A stretch of DNA of 64,000 bases from Azorhizobium oxalatiphilum (GCF_014635325.1 NZ_BMCT01000008.1:291682-355681), one strand, 5' to 3'; positions 38,322 to 46,847 are shown, counted from the stretch's first letter. Translations and numbers: made by a program. The notes: generated from the sequence alone by a model not told the origin.

Positions 38322-38558
38322 GTCCCCTCTCCCGCCTGCGGGGGAGGGCTAGGGAGGGGGCAGGGCGGGCGGAAAGGGAAGGTCACGCCCTATGGCTCGT
38401 CATGGCCGGGCTTGACGAATGGATGGGGTGTGCGGGTGTTTGAAACTTCGCCGCCAAGAGGCTGCATATCCGACTGACCGCTGCTCAACGGAACCCGTCC
38501 CCGCGCTGCGCGCGGCCCCCTCCCCAACCCTCCCCCGCAAGCGGGAGAGGGGGCAGGG
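38322..38558. repeat. Composite of family B arms around a family A half-arm
   Basis: A family B arm (CCCTCTCCCGCCTGCGGGGG, 38325-38344, and AGGGAGGGGG, 38351-38360) and a second, inverted B arm (CCCTCCCCAACCCTCCCCCG, about 38518-38537, to AGGGGGCAGGG) enclose about 150 bp. Inside lies a truncated family A arm (CGTCATGGCCGGGCTTGAC, 38398-38416) with no partner. This fills the 304-bp space between the convergent moeB and dehydrogenase genes; no gene seen. Confidence 0.75.
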
Positions 38559-38581
38559 TGCGCTTGCGGAGCAGTCCGTCC

Positions 38582-39583
38582 TCACAGCATGGACGGCAGA
38601 ACGCGATCCGGCGGACGGTGGCCGTCCATGAAGGTCTTGATGTTCACGATCACCTTCTCGCCCATGTCCACGCGGCCTTCCAGCGTGGCCGAGCCCATGT
38701 GCGGCAGCAGAACCACCTTGCCCTGACGGGCGAGGCGCAGCAGCTTCGGGTTCACCGCCGGCTCCTGCTCGAACACGTCGAGGCCCGCGCCGGCCAGCTC
38801 GCCGGCTTCCAGCATGCGGGTCAGCGCATTCTCGTCGATCACCTCGCCGCGCGCCGTGTTCACCACATAGGCCTCGCGCTTCATCAGCTTGAGGCGGCGG
38901 GCGGACAGCAGGTGGAAGGTGGCCGGCGTGTGCGGGCAGTTCACCGACACGATGTCCATGCGGGCCAGCATCTGGTCGAGGCTGTCCCAATAGGTGGCTT
39001 CCAGCGCCTCTTCCACCGCGCCCGGCAGCGGGCGGCGGTTGTGATAGTGGATCTGCAGGCCGAAGGCGCGGGCGCGGCGCGCCACCGCCTGACCGATGCG
39101 GCCCATGCCGATGATGCCGAGGCGCTTGCCCCAGATCCGCCGGCCCAGCATCCAGGTGGGCGACCAGCCGGACCAGTCGTCCTGCTCGCCGAGCAGCACC
39201 TGCGAGCCTTCCGCCAGACGGCGCGGCACGGAGAGGATCAGCGCCATGGTCATGTCGGCGGTGTCCTCGGTGAGGACGCCGGGGGTGTTGGTAACGGTAA
39301 TGCCGCGCGCCAGGGCGCTGGCCACATCGATGTGATCGACGCCGTTCGAGAAGCTGGCGATGAGGCGCAGATTCTCGCCGGCCTGCGAGAGCACCGCATT
39401 GTCGATGCGGTCGGTGAGGGTGGGCACCAGCACGTCGGCCCGTTTCACCGCCTCCACGAGGGCGGCCTGGTCCATGGGGATGTCGTCATGATTGAGCTGT
39501 GCATCGAACAGCTCCCGCATGCGGGTTTCCACCGTGTCCGGCAGCTTGCGCGTGACGACGACGAGTGGCTTGCGACGCGCCAT
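38582..39583 (-). CDS. NAD(P)-dependent 2-hydroxyacid dehydrogenase
   Basis: 333 residues, D-isomer-specific family, similar to glyoxylate/hydroxypyruvate reductase. Nucleotide fold LGIIGMGRIGQAVARRARAF (about 155-174). The catalytic residues are Arg245 (NTARGEVID), the Glu of DVFEQEP (about 272-274) and His295 (PHMGSAT). SNGVDHIDV (79-87) is the usual substrate-loop segment. The basic residue pair after strand beta-B (HNRRPLP) suggests NADP preference. Likely reduces glyoxylate or hydroxypyruvate; the exact substrate is not decided. Divergent from the SH3 gene. Confidence 0.9.
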   Translation of the reverse strand: MARRKPLVVVTRKLPDTVETRMRELFDAQLNHDDIPMDQAALVEAVKRADVLVPTLTDRIDNAVLSQAGENLRLIASFSNGVDHIDVASALARGITVTNTPGVLTEDTADMTMALILSVPRRLAEGSQVLLGEQDDWSGWSPTWMLGRRIWGKRLGIIGMGRIGQAVARRARAFGLQIHYHNRRPLPGAVEEALEATYWDSLDQMLARMDIVSVNCPHTPATFHLLSARRLKLMKREAYVVNTARGEVIDENALTRMLEAGELAGAGLDVFEQEPAVNPKLLRLARQGKVVLLPHMGSATLEGRVDMGEKVIVNIKTFMDGHRPPDRVLPSML

Positions 39584-39903
39584 GTGTTTCCCCGTTGCCC
39601 GTTATTAACCTTATGGTTCCGTCCTAGCAGAGGAAGGGGCAAAGACAAAGAGCGGCTAGAAACCGCGCCTCGCGGACGGCCTGCGATCGGCATGGGATGC
39701 TCCTGCGTCACTCTTGACGGGCCGCCCGGCGGGGGGCACTTCAGGGGCCTGCGAGGGGGAGAGGCCATCACCTGCCCGCGGTAAAATAATCTCCATTAAA
39801 TCTTTGGATGCGGTTTGCGGTCCATAAGGGCCCAAAGCTGCATCGGCGGGACAAGGCTGTCCCGCAGGGATTGTGACGCGCGGGCGCGAAAGGACGATCA
39901 GAC
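39584..39903. other. Divergent intergenic region
   Basis: No gene. It should hold promoters for the dehydrogenase (minus) and SH3 protein (plus). An A/T-rich stretch at 39780-39806 is the likeliest plus-strand promoter site. GCGGGACA (39846-39853) and TGTCCCGC (39858-39865) make a perfect hairpin that would lie in the SH3 leader. Confidence 0.35.
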
Positions 39904-40449
39904 ATGAGCATGACGTGGCGGCATCTCTTCCGGGCGCGGGTGGCGACCATGGCGCTGCTCGTGGCGGCGATGCTCCCGCTGGCCCCGGCCGCGCGCGCCG
40001 CGGACGAGGACAAGGCCACCGGAACCGGCCTGCCGGTGCCGCGCTTCGTGTCGCTGAAGGCGGATCGCGTGAATGTGCGCAACGGTCCCAACCGCGATCA
40101 GGACGTGGCCTGGATCTTCACCCGCGCCGGACTGCCGGTGGAGATCACCGCCGAGTTCGAGACCTGGCGGCGCATCCGCGACGCGGACGGTTCGGAGGGC
40201 TGGGTCTATCACTCCATGCTGTCGGGCCGGCGCACCGCGCTGGTGACGCCCTGGACCAAGGGCGCCCCGGTGACGCTGCGGGAGAAGCCCGAGGCGGAAT
40301 CCCGCGCCGTGGCGCGGCTGGAGCCGAGCGTGCTGGGCGTGGTGAAGTCCTGCGACGGCAAGTGGTGCCGCATCACGGGCGAGGGCTATGACGGCTACGT
40401 GGAGCAGGGCAAGCTCTGGGGCGTCTATCCCAACGAGAAGGTGGACTGA
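39904..40449 (+). CDS. Exported SH3-domain protein
   Basis: 181 residues. Signal peptide (RVATMALLVAAMLPLAPAARA). The first bacterial SH3 repeat is VSLKADRVNVRNGPNRDQD...VEITAEFETWRRIRDADGSEGWV, and a second, GAPVTLREKPEAESRAVARL...CDGKWCRITGEGYDGYVEQ, with two Cys residues that may pair. Probably binds peptidoglycan or another envelope ligand, as proposed for bacterial SH3 proteins. No partner gene adjacent. An overlapping out-of-frame open frame starting at 39873 is a shadow. Confidence 0.88.
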   Translation: MSMTWRHLFRARVATMALLVAAMLPLAPAARAADEDKATGTGLPVPRFVSLKADRVNVRNGPNRDQDVAWIFTRAGLPVEITAEFETWRRIRDADGSEGWVYHSMLSGRRTALVTPWTKGAPVTLREKPEAESRAVARLEPSVLGVVKSCDGKWCRITGEGYDGYVEQGKLWGVYPNEKVD

Positions 40450-40807
40450 GCGCCGCTTTCCCTTCCGTCGGTCCGCACCGTCGTTTTCCCTTCCGTCGTT
40501 TTCCCTTCCATCGCTTTCCCTGCCGCTTCCGCGCGGCCATTGCCTGACGGCGATGGCCGGCCTTTGCGCACATCAGTCCCCGGAATGATCGCGGCCCGCC
40601 TGCGCGGGCCGCGTCGGTGCGCCGCGCGGCAGGGCCGCGCAGGGCGGGGCGGACGCGTGCCCTGTTTCCATCATGCGGAAGATGCGCGTCGTGATCGGCG
40701 CATAAAAAAACGGATGCGCTGGGGGGCGCATCCGTTGTCGTCATGATCGGCTGATCAGGTTTGCAGCCGGGCCCGGGGACCGGATCCGGCCTGCGTTACG
40801 CCCTGGA
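40450..40807. other. Intergenic region with three 15-bp tandem units and terminator
   Basis: After the SH3 gene, three consecutive 15-bp units occupy 40481-40495, 40496-40510 and 40511-40525 (consensus TCGTTTTCCCTTCCG, with one and four changes), and a partial unit is at about 40453-40467. The mucR terminator is at 40703-40738. No gene seen. Confidence 0.5.
40703..40738 (-). terminator. Rho-independent terminator of mucR
   Basis: On the minus strand AACGGATGCGC (40736-40726) pairs with GCGCATCCGTT (40719-40709) and is followed by a run of seven T. It lies 70 bases after the mucR stop. Confidence 0.85.
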
Positions 40808-41281
40808 TCACGCCTTCTTGGCGCGGGGAGCGCGGGCCTTGCGGGCCGGCTCCTTGGCCGCAGGCGCTTCCGCCGGCTTGGCGCGGCCGAGACCGATTTC
40901 CTTCGCCATGGCGGAACGGGTCTGGGCGTAGTTCGGAGCAACCATCGGATAGTCGTAAGGCAGGTCCCACTTCTTCCGGTACTCGTCCGGCGTGAGGCCA
41001 TGCTTGGACATCAGGTGGCGCTTGAGCGACTTGAACTTCTGTCCGTTCTCCAGACAGATGAGGTAGTCGGGTGTGATCGAGCGTTTCACGCTCACCGCCG
41101 GGACGAGCTGCTTGGGAGCCGCTTCGACGACCGGCTGCGTGCCGAGACTGGCAAGCGCCGCATGGACAGCCTTGATCAGGTTCGGCAGCTCGGCGGAGCT
41201 GATGCTGTTGTGGGCAACGAACGCGCTGACGATCTGCGCCGCGTTCTCTGCCAGGAAGTCGTTCGAATCTTGATCGTCCAA
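40808..41281 (-). CDS. mucR: MucR/Ros-family transcriptional regulator
   Basis: 157-residue DNA-binding protein of the Ros/MucR group, global regulators of exopolysaccharide, motility and symbiosis or virulence genes in rhizobia and Brucella. The zinc-finger core is YLICLENGQKFKSLKRHLMS with His89 and His94; of the Ros Cys2His2 set the second Cys is Asn79 (C-L-E-N), so zinc binding may be altered, as in Mesorhizobium Ml proteins. The family-typical EYRKKWDLPYDYPMVAPNYA follows, and the C-terminal tail is Ala/Lys/Arg-rich. Strong terminator downstream. Likely autoregulated, as known for the family. Confidence 0.93.
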   Translation of the reverse strand: MDDQDSNDFLAENAAQIVSAFVAHNSISSAELPNLIKAVHAALASLGTQPVVEAAPKQLVPAVSVKRSITPDYLICLENGQKFKSLKRHLMSKHGLTPDEYRKKWDLPYDYPMVAPNYAQTRSAMAKEIGLGRAKPAEAPAAKEPARKARAPRAKKA

Positions 41282-41425
41282 GGTCAGTCCTCCGATAATA
41301 CAGGTTTATTGCAGCAGACCGACGATTTGATCAAGCGGTCACAGCAACGAAAATTCTTCCAAATCGGATTTTCGCACCGCGATGCAATAGAACGCGCTAC
41401 CATACAAGGCAGAGATGGGGCGACT

Positions 41426-42187
41426 TTATGTCTTCATTCGGTATCCGGTTTTGAAAATCCAGACGACGGCCCCCAGGCACAGCGCCAGGAACATGAGTGT
41501 CATCGCCAGGCTCAGTCCCACACTGACATCGGAAGCCCCAAAAAAGCTCCATCGGAAGCAACTAATAAGGTAGACAACTGGATTGAACAAACTCACCGTG
41601 CGCCAGAACGGCGGAAGCATGTCGATCGAGTAGAAGCTGCCACCCAGAAACGTGAGCGGAGTCACGATCAGCAGGGGAATCAGCTGTAATTTCTCGAAGC
41701 TGTCCGCCCAAATACCGATGACAAATCCGAACAGGCTGAATGTCGCCGAGGTGAGAATCAGGAAGCCGAGCATCCAGACCGGGTGTTCCACGTGCAGTTC
41801 GACGAAAAATGACGCCGTGGCGAGGGTGATGACGCCCAGAATCACCGATTTGGTGGCCGCCGCCCCTACGTAACCCATGACGATCTCCATCGCCGAAAGG
41901 GGCGCGGAAAGTATTTCGTATATGGTGCCGATGAAGCGGGGGAAGTAGATGGCGAACGACGCATTGGCGATGCTCTGCGTCAAGAGGCTCAGCATGATGA
42001 GCCCTGGAACGATAAAGGTGCCGTAGCTCACCTCGTTGATCTCGCCCATATGGCCACCGATGGCCGAGCCGAACACAACGAAGTAGAGCGATGTGGACAA
42101 AACGGGCGAGACCACGCTCTGCAGCAGCGTGCGCCGCATGCGGGCCATTTCGAACAGATAGATCGCGCGGATGGCGTGCAGGTTCAT
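41426..42187 (-). CDS. ABC-2 type transporter permease
   Basis: Membrane subunit of an ABC exporter, 253 residues with six helices, e.g. [34 protein letters not shown] and [16 protein letters not shown], the ABC-2 signature loop. Its ATPase partner is upstream on the same strand (42527-43477) but a 339-bp gap with two family C sequences separates them. G+C here is visibly lower than in neighbouring genes in places. Substrate unknown; NodJ/KpsM-like polysaccharide or drug export are possibilities. Confidence 0.9.
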   Translation of the reverse strand: MNLHAIRAIYLFEMARMRRTLLQSVVSPVLSTSLYFVVFGSAIGGHMGEINEVSYGTFIVPGLIMLSLLTQSIANASFAIYFPRFIGTIYEILSAPLSAMEIVMGYVGAAATKSVILGVITLATASFFVELHVEHPVWMLGFLILTSATFSLFGFVIGIWADSFEKLQLIPLLIVTPLTFLGGSFYSIDMLPPFWRTVSLFNPVVYLISCFRWSFFGASDVSVGLSLAMTLMFLALCLGAVVWIFKTGYRMKT

Positions 42188-42343
42188 GAGGGTCTCCTCG
42201 GGGGCCTCCTTGGGCGCCTTCGGGCGGCAACAGCGGGGCGGTTGGCCGCAGGCGGAGCAGGAGGCTGTGACAGGACGTCTGTGGACGGAGCGTCGGGCGT
42301 GGATCGGCGTCGGTGTCAGGCGTCGGAACGCAGAGAGCGTTCT

Positions 42344-42393
42344 CGAGGCGGATTCGCAGTCCGGATGAATTCAATCTGAACTGACCCGTCTCC
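42344..42393. repeat. Family C module a, degenerate reverse copy (part of C3)
   Basis: GAGGCGGATTCGCAGTCCGGA (as GAGGCGGATTC then GCAGTCCGGATG) with ATCTGAACTGA matches, in reverse orientation, the module a of C2 (GAGGCGGATTCACAGTTCAGATG...CATCTGAACTGA) with several changes. Next to it CCCGTCTCCGGAGACGGG (42385-42402) is an 18-bp perfect palindrome. Confidence 0.6.
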
Positions 42394-42407
42394 GGAGACG
42401 GGTTGTT

Positions 42408-42530
42408 CTAGAGCGCTCCCGTGTTTGATGGAAACACTGGAACACTCCAGCGCATTGATGGAGACTGTCTTGCCGCCTGGATTGCAAAGCAGTCAAAGCC
42501 GGACATGCTCCAAGGCCGGACATGCTCTAG
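42408..42530. repeat. Dispersed repeat family C (copy C3)
   Basis: Starts CTAGAGCGCTCCC at 42408 and ends GCTCTAG at 42530. It contains module b: CGCCTGGATTGC-AAA-GCAGTCAAAGCCGG (about 42474-42502). The TAG stop codon of the ABC ATPase gene (complement of 42527-42529) is part of the terminal CTAG, so the element supplies the stop. It separates the ATPase from the permease. Confidence 0.85.
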
Positions 42531-43477
42531 GCGTCGGCATGGACCAGGCCGACGAAGATTTCCTCCAGCGAGCTCTGGCGTGTGTCGAGATCGGTGAAGT
42601 CGATCCCCGCCGCGGCCAGCTCCCGCAGCACCGGCGCGATGGAGGCGGGGGCCGCCGCGTCGCTCCCGCCATCGGGCGTGGCGGACGTATAGGTGTAGAC
42701 CAGCCGCAGCCCGTCCTCCGACAGGGTGAGCGGATGGGCGGCAAGGGCCGGCGGGATCGCCGCCAGCGGCCGGGCGAGATGCAGGGTCAGTTCCTTGCGG
42801 CCCAGCGTGCGCATCAGATCCTGCTTGCGCTCGACCAGGATCAGCTCGCCCTTGCGGATCACGCCGATCCGATCCGCCATTTCCTCGGCTTCCTCGAGAT
42901 AATGGGTGGTCAGGATGATGGTGACGCCGGTATCGCGCAGTTCGCGAATCACGCGCCACATGTCGCGGCGCAGCTCCACGTCCACGCCGGCGGTGGGTTC
43001 GTCCAGGAACAGGATCTGCGGTTCGTGGGAAAGCGCCTTGGCGATCATCACCCGGCGCTTCATGCCGCCGGAGAGCGTCATGATCTTGCTGTCGCGCTTC
43101 TCCCACAGGGAGAGATCGCGCAGCACCTTTTCCACCAGCGCCGGATTGGCGGGCTTGCCGAACAGGCCCCGGCTGAGGCGCACGGTGGCGAGCACCGTCT
43201 CGAAGGCGTCGGTGGTCAGCTCCTGCGGCACCAGGCCGATGAGGCTGCGGGCGGGCCGCCAGTCACGCACAATGTCGTGACCTCCCGCCGAAATGGTGCC
43301 CGCGCTCGGTCGCACGAGGCCGCAGATGATGGAGATCAGGGTCGTCTTGCCGGCGCCGTTGGGGCCGAGCAGCGCGAAGATCTCGCCACGCTGGATGTCG
43401 AGTGAGACGTCCTTGAGCGCGGAATGACCCGTGGCGTAGGTCTTGGATACGCCGCGAAGGGACAGGATCGATTGCAT
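42527..43477 (-). CDS. ABC transporter ATP-binding protein (exporter)
   Basis: 316 residues from the ATG at 43477; an upstream ATG at 43513 adds 12 residues and cannot be excluded. Walker [12 protein letters not shown] (about 36-46), Q-loop VPQE, signature [15 protein letters not shown], Walker [13 protein letters not shown] and switch His [11 protein letters not shown]. The C-terminal extension (about 230-316) ends [18 protein letters not shown], a CcmA/DrrA-like motif of ABC-2 export ATPases. Couples with the permease downstream. Its stop codon is formed by repeat C3. Confidence 0.93.
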   Translation of the reverse strand: MQSILSLRGVSKTYATGHSALKDVSLDIQRGEIFALLGPNGAGKTTLISIICGLVRPSAGTISAGGHDIVRDWRPARSLIGLVPQELTTDAFETVLATVRLSRGLFGKPANPALVEKVLRDLSLWEKRDSKIMTLSGGMKRRVMIAKALSHEPQILFLDEPTAGVDVELRRDMWRVIRELRDTGVTIILTTHYLEEAEEMADRIGVIRKGELILVERKQDLMRTLGRKELTLHLARPLAAIPPALAAHPLTLSEDGLRLVYTYTSATPDGGSDAAAPASIAPVLRELAAAGIDFTDLDTRQSSLEEIFVGLVHADA

Positions 43478-43589
43478 GGGGAGGGTATACCCCTTCTTGC
43501 CCGGCATGGGCATTTTCCGAGCAGTAAAATTGCTGGCTATGGAATTGACGGCACCTGAAAGCAGTCAAATTTTTTGACCTGCCTCAAAC

Positions 43590-43790
43590 ATGGACACCAC
43601 GCTCGCGCAAGGTGAGCGTTTTATGACCCCTATCCGGCTCCTCGAGCCGCGGCGCCACGACCCCCCGGGCGTCGGGGTCGGCCCTGGCATGCGGGTGCCG
43701 GGGCCGACCCACAATTCTCGGCAGGCCAAGGGCCGCCGTGCCCTTTGTGGGTCGCCCCCGGTACGTGTTCCGAATTGCATTGAAATACAA
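43590..43790. other. Structured intergenic region, function unknown
   Basis: Within the 568-bp gene-free stretch 43478-44045. GGGTCGGCCCTGGCA (43675-43689) pairs with TGCCGGGGCCGACCC (43696-43710), 14 of 15 bases. Overlapping it, CGACCCACAA (43705-43714) pairs with TTGTGGGTCG (43745-43754) around a G/C-rich loop. The two stems share bases and are mutually exclusive, as in a regulatory leader or structured RNA. Frames that cross it on both strands show no domain. The binding-protein gene starts 256 bp later. Confidence 0.4.
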
Positions 43791-44045
43791 CGCTTTTCGC
43801 CGCTTGCGGCAGGCGCTTTGTGGCGTCTTGTCGTGCCGCTGTGCCGTACGTTGGTGCCGTCAATTGCTTGCGTTTGATTGCAAATACCTCTCAGGCCATC
43901 TGGTCTGCCGGCGTGGCGGGTGCGAGAGTCCGCATGTGCAAGTCCTGCGTGCGGCGCGGCATGATTCCTGCATACGGTGCGACCCGCTGTCCCATCGGCA
44001 GCGCGCCGGCTTGCAAGACGGCATGTTCATTTCAGGAGAAGTCCC

Positions 44046-44837
44046 ATGGATCGCCGGTCCGTTCTGTCCCTGCTCTCTGTTGCGGTGGTCTTCGGCCTCG
44101 CCGCGCCGGCCGCGCAGGCGGCGGATGCGCTTGAAACCATCATGTCGCGCAAGACGATCCGCATCGCCATTCCCACCGATTATCCGCCCTATGGCTTCGT
44201 GGGTCCGGACCTGAAGCCGCAGGGTCTCGACATCTCCATGGCCGAGCTGATCGGCCAGAAGATGGGCGTGAAGGTGGAGCTGGTGCCCGTCACCAGCGCC
44301 AATCGCATTCCCTATCTGCAGACCAACAAGGCGGATCTGGTCATCTCCACGCTGGGCAAGAATGCCGAGCGCGAGAAGGTGCTCGATTTCTCCTATGCCT
44401 ATGCGCCCTTCTTCCAGGCGGTGTTCGGCGGCAAGGCGGTGGCGGTCAAATCGGCTGCCGACATGGCCGGCAAGTCTGTCGCGGTGACGCGCGGCGCCAT
44501 GGAGGACCAGGAGCTGGAGAAGATCACGCCGCCCGGCGTCATCGTGAAGCGCTATGAGGACAATGCCGCCACCGCTGCCGCTTATGTGGCCGGCCAGACG
44601 GACCTCGTGGCCATTTCCTCGGCGGCCGGCGGCACCATCATGATGAAGCAGCCGCAGACCAACACCGAGTTCAAGTTCCTGATCAAGGATTCGCCCTGCT
44701 TCATCGGCATCGCCAAGGGCGAGGACAAGCTGCGCGAGAAGGTCAACGAGATCATCGTCGCCGCCAAGAAGGACGGCACGCTGGATGCCATGTCCAAGAA
44801 GTGGCTGGGCCGCGAGGCAGGCGACCTGCCGCAGTGA
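44046..44837 (+). CDS. Periplasmic amino-acid-type ABC substrate-binding protein
   Basis: 263 residues, SBP_bac_3 family (polar amino acids and similar). Signal peptide SLLSVAVVFGLAAPAAQAA. The mature chain begins LETIMSRKTIRIAIPTDYPPYGFVG (segments IRIAIPTDYPPYG), and contains GLDISMAELIGQKMGVKVELV and the KWLG C-terminal element. AGGAGAA ribosome site before the ATG at 44046. No permease or ATPase gene adjoins it; it is followed by a terminator, so it is a stand-alone gene. Ligand unknown. Confidence 0.9.
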   Translation: MDRRSVLSLLSVAVVFGLAAPAAQAADALETIMSRKTIRIAIPTDYPPYGFVGPDLKPQGLDISMAELIGQKMGVKVELVPVTSANRIPYLQTNKADLVISTLGKNAEREKVLDFSYAYAPFFQAVFGGKAVAVKSAADMAGKSVAVTRGAMEDQELEKITPPGVIVKRYEDNAATAAAYVAGQTDLVAISSAAGGTIMMKQPQTNTEFKFLIKDSPCFIGIAKGEDKLREKVNEIIVAAKKDGTLDAMSKKWLGREAGDLPQ

Positions 44838-44863
44838 ACGGCATCTGACTTTATCTGAAGCAC

Positions 44864-44900
44864 AAGGCCGCCCGGCGCGAAGCTCCGGGCGGCCTTTCTT
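44864..44900 (+). terminator. Rho-independent terminator
   Basis: AAGGCCGCCCGG (44864-44875) pairs perfectly with CCGGGCGGCCTT (44885-44896), followed by TCTTC. It ends the binding-protein transcript before the fluoride riboswitch. Confidence 0.8.
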
Positions 44901-44950
44901 CTGATGTGGGCCGAATTGTCCTTGCCGCCGGCCTGCGCTAGACATCGGCC

Positions 44951-45028
44951 CGATGGGGATGGGAGTTCCCCCGAAACCGCCCGCTCATCCGGGCTGATGA
45001 CTCCTACCGCGACAAACCGCGGTGGGAG
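44951..45028 (+). promoter_or_regulatory. Fluoride riboswitch (crcB motif)
   Basis: Matches the fluoride aptamer: stem GGGGA (44955-44959)/TTCCCC (44966-44971) around the conserved TGGGAG loop, then AACCGCC, a GCCCG/CGGGC stem (44979-44983 with 44990-44994), and the conserved TGATGACTCCTAC (44995-45007). The last part, CTCCTACCGCG (45001-45011), can instead pair with CGCGGTGGGAG (45018-45028), 11 consecutive pairs with one G-U, an alternative hairpin that would disrupt the aptamer. No T-run follows, so control may be at translation. It lies 43 bp before crcB. Confidence 0.9.
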
Positions 45029-45070
45029 TGCGTCCAGCGTCCCGCCGCTCTTGGATGGAGACGGGACGGG

Positions 45071-45502
45071 ATGACTTTCACAAGTTGCATCGTGGTGGTG
45101 ATCGGCGGCGCGCTCGGCACGCTGCTGCGCTATGGCATTTCCGTATGGGCGCTGCCCATCAGCCGGCATCTGCCGTGGGGCACCATCCTCATCAATGTCA
45201 CCGGCTCGTTCGTGATCGGCCTGTTCGGCACGCTGACCCTCGCCCACGGCCGCTTTCCCGCGCCGGAGAACGTGCGGCTGTTCGTGATGATCGGCCTGTG
45301 CGGCGGCTACACCACCTTCTCCTCCTTCAGCCTTCAGACGCTCGATCTGCTGCGCGGCGGCGCCATGGGTCGCGCCGCGCTGAACATCGGCGCCTCCGTC
45401 CTGCTGTGCATCGCTGCCGTGGCGGTGGGCCACGTGCTTGCCGCCCGCATCAATGGCGGGGCGGTTCAGGTGGCGCAGATCGCCATCGAGGAGGAAGGGT
45501 AG
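45071..45502 (+). CDS. crcB: Fluoride channel CrcB/Fluc
   Basis: Small dual-topology membrane protein that exports fluoride. 143 residues with four helices. Fluc landmarks: [33 protein letters not shown] with the pore Asn, and [19 protein letters not shown] with the central sodium-site/Phe-box segment. The start has GGGACGGG upstream. Controlled by the fluoride riboswitch in its leader, which confirms function. A single crcB copy is in the window, so it probably forms a homodimer. Confidence 0.97.
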   Translation: MTFTSCIVVVIGGALGTLLRYGISVWALPISRHLPWGTILINVTGSFVIGLFGTLTLAHGRFPAPENVRLFVMIGLCGGYTTFSSFSLQTLDLLRGGAMGRAALNIGASVLLCIAAVAVGHVLAARINGGAVQVAQIAIEEEG

Positions 45503-45556
45503 GGGCGACAGGCCGGAGAGGGCGAGCCTTTCGGCCCGCCCTCTCCGTGTCCGTTG

Positions 45557-46171
45557 TCACCGCTGCGCCAGCCATGCCTGTGCCAGCGTCAGGTCGCCCT
45601 GCGAGAGGCCGTGGCCCACGGGCAGCACCTTGTGGGTGAGCGCCGCGCCCATGAGGGTGAGGTCGGCGGCAAGGCGCGCGGCATTGGCTTCCGGCACGAT
45701 GGGGTCCATGGCACCGGAGAGCAGCAGCACGGGCTTGCCGGCGAGGTTGGCCTTCGGCATGTCCTTCAGCGGCACCATGGCGCGGATCAGCACCGCGCCG
45801 GCCAGCGCGTCGGGGATCAGTTCCAGCAGCGCGGCGGCGATGTTCGCGCCGTTGGAGAAGCCGAGCGCGACAGGGGCGGGCAGGTCATAGCGGGCCCGCG
45901 CCGCCGCGATGAAGGCGGCCAGTTCCTCCGCCCGACGGCGCACGTCGGCCTCGTCGAACACGCCTTCCGCGAGGCGGCGGAAGAAGCGCGGCATGCCGCC
46001 TTCCAGCACGTTTCCGCGCGGAGACAGGAGCGCAGCTCCCGGCGCGACGGCCTGTCCGAGGGGAATGAGGTCGTTCTCGTCGCCGCCGGTGCCGTGCAGC
46101 AGCAGCAGCGGGGGCTTGCCGGGGACGTCGGCCGGAATGAAGCGATGGATGTAGGTGAGTTCGTCGAGCAT
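45557..46171 (-). CDS. MhqD-like alpha/beta hydrolase
   Basis: 204-residue carboxylesterase/phospholipase-type hydrolase. The oxyanion segment is LLLHGTGGDENDL (23-35); the nucleophile is Ser107 (GFSNGAN), with Asp156 (SGAMDPIVP) and His187 (PVGHGLSQ) completing a catalytic triad. The closest functional relatives by layout are MhqD-type hydrolases that work beside MhqO ring-cleavage dioxygenases in quinone stress. A MhqO-like gene and a DoxX gene are close by, supporting this. GGAGGG precedes the ATG. Confidence 0.82.
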   Translation of the reverse strand: MLDELTYIHRFIPADVPGKPPLLLLHGTGGDENDLIPLGQAVAPGAALLSPRGNVLEGGMPRFFRRLAEGVFDEADVRRRAEELAAFIAAARARYDLPAPVALGFSNGANIAAALLELIPDALAGAVLIRAMVPLKDMPKANLAGKPVLLLSGAMDPIVPEANAARLAADLTLMGAALTHKVLPVGHGLSQGDLTLAQAWLAQR

Positions 46172-46268
46172 GACACCCTCCGTTCAGGGGCAAGGGGAAG
46201 CCGTTCCCGTCGGCGGTGTGCCGGCGGGTTGAGGAAGCGGATAGAGGCGCGTGAGTGCGGGCGGTGTG

Positions 46269-46374
46269 CTAGAGCGTTTCCTTGTTTCTCGGAAACAGTG
46301 AAACGTTCCAACTCATTGGTATATAACGTCTTTCGGCTTGGATTGCGGAGCAGTCAAAGCCGGGCATGCGCTAG
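46269..46374. repeat. Dispersed repeat family C (copy C4)
   Basis: Starts CTAGAGCGTTTCC (46269) and ends GCGCTAG (46374). It contains module b, CGGCTTGGATTGC-GGA-GCAGTCAAAGCCGG (46334-46363). The TAG stop codon of the Imm1-like gene (complement of 46371-46373) is part of the terminal CTAG. Confidence 0.85.
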
Positions 46375-46796
46375 AGTTCCAGCCAGTCGATGGCCGTGGA
46401 TCGGACGGTCGGCTCGTCGAAGAAGTCCAGCAGCACCCGGATGGCCCGCCCGGCATCCACCACCACCGAATTCTCCATCGGCTGCCCGATGCCGAATTCG
46501 GTGAGGAAGAAGGTGGTCGTGTCATCCAGCGGCAGCGCCGAGCCATCGCCCATGGAGACGGCGATTTCGGTGTCCGAGCCCGACAGGTTGCACGCGTTGA
46601 CCACGGCCAGGTTGCCGTTGAACGCCACATTGAGATTGGGGAGATCGGACCCCCGGAGGCTGATCCAGATCGAATTATGTCCCTCATGACGCCGGGCCGA
46701 AATCTCTTCCAGCGCTTCGCGCCGGTCGATGATCCAGGCCTGCCGCAGGTCGGTGACGTCGAATTCGCGTGTTCCGGTCATCGTGTCAGCGCCCAT
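46371..46796 (-). CDS. Orphan hypothetical protein, Imm1-like
   Basis: 141 residues from the ATG at 46796 (46781 is an alternative; neither has a strong ribosome site). Cytosolic. The order of elements, an N-terminal LRQAWIIDRREALEEISARR helix, then SIWISLRGSDLPNLNVAFNG strands, and a C-terminal VVDAGRAIRVLLDFFDEP helix ending AIDWLEL, resembles Imm1-type immunity proteins. This is similarity by eye, not a motif match. No toxin gene is next to it. It is flanked on both sides by family C sequences (C4 at the stop, C5 upstream). Confidence 0.45.
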   Translation of the reverse strand: MGADTMTGTREFDVTDLRQAWIIDRREALEEISARRHEGHNSIWISLRGSDLPNLNVAFNGNLAVVNACNLSGSDTEIAVSMGDGSALPLDDTTTFFLTEFGIGQPMENSVVVDAGRAIRVLLDFFDEPTVRSTAIDWLEL

Positions 46797-46847
46797 TCGG
46801 AAAGCAGGACAACAGGATAGCCATCTCCCGTTGCTGCGTCTGGAGGA

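Noticed and set aside
43565..43780. Short open frames on both strands of the 43.6 kb stretch
   Set aside because: Arg/Pro/Gly-rich translations with no domain; the sequence is better explained by inverted repeats.
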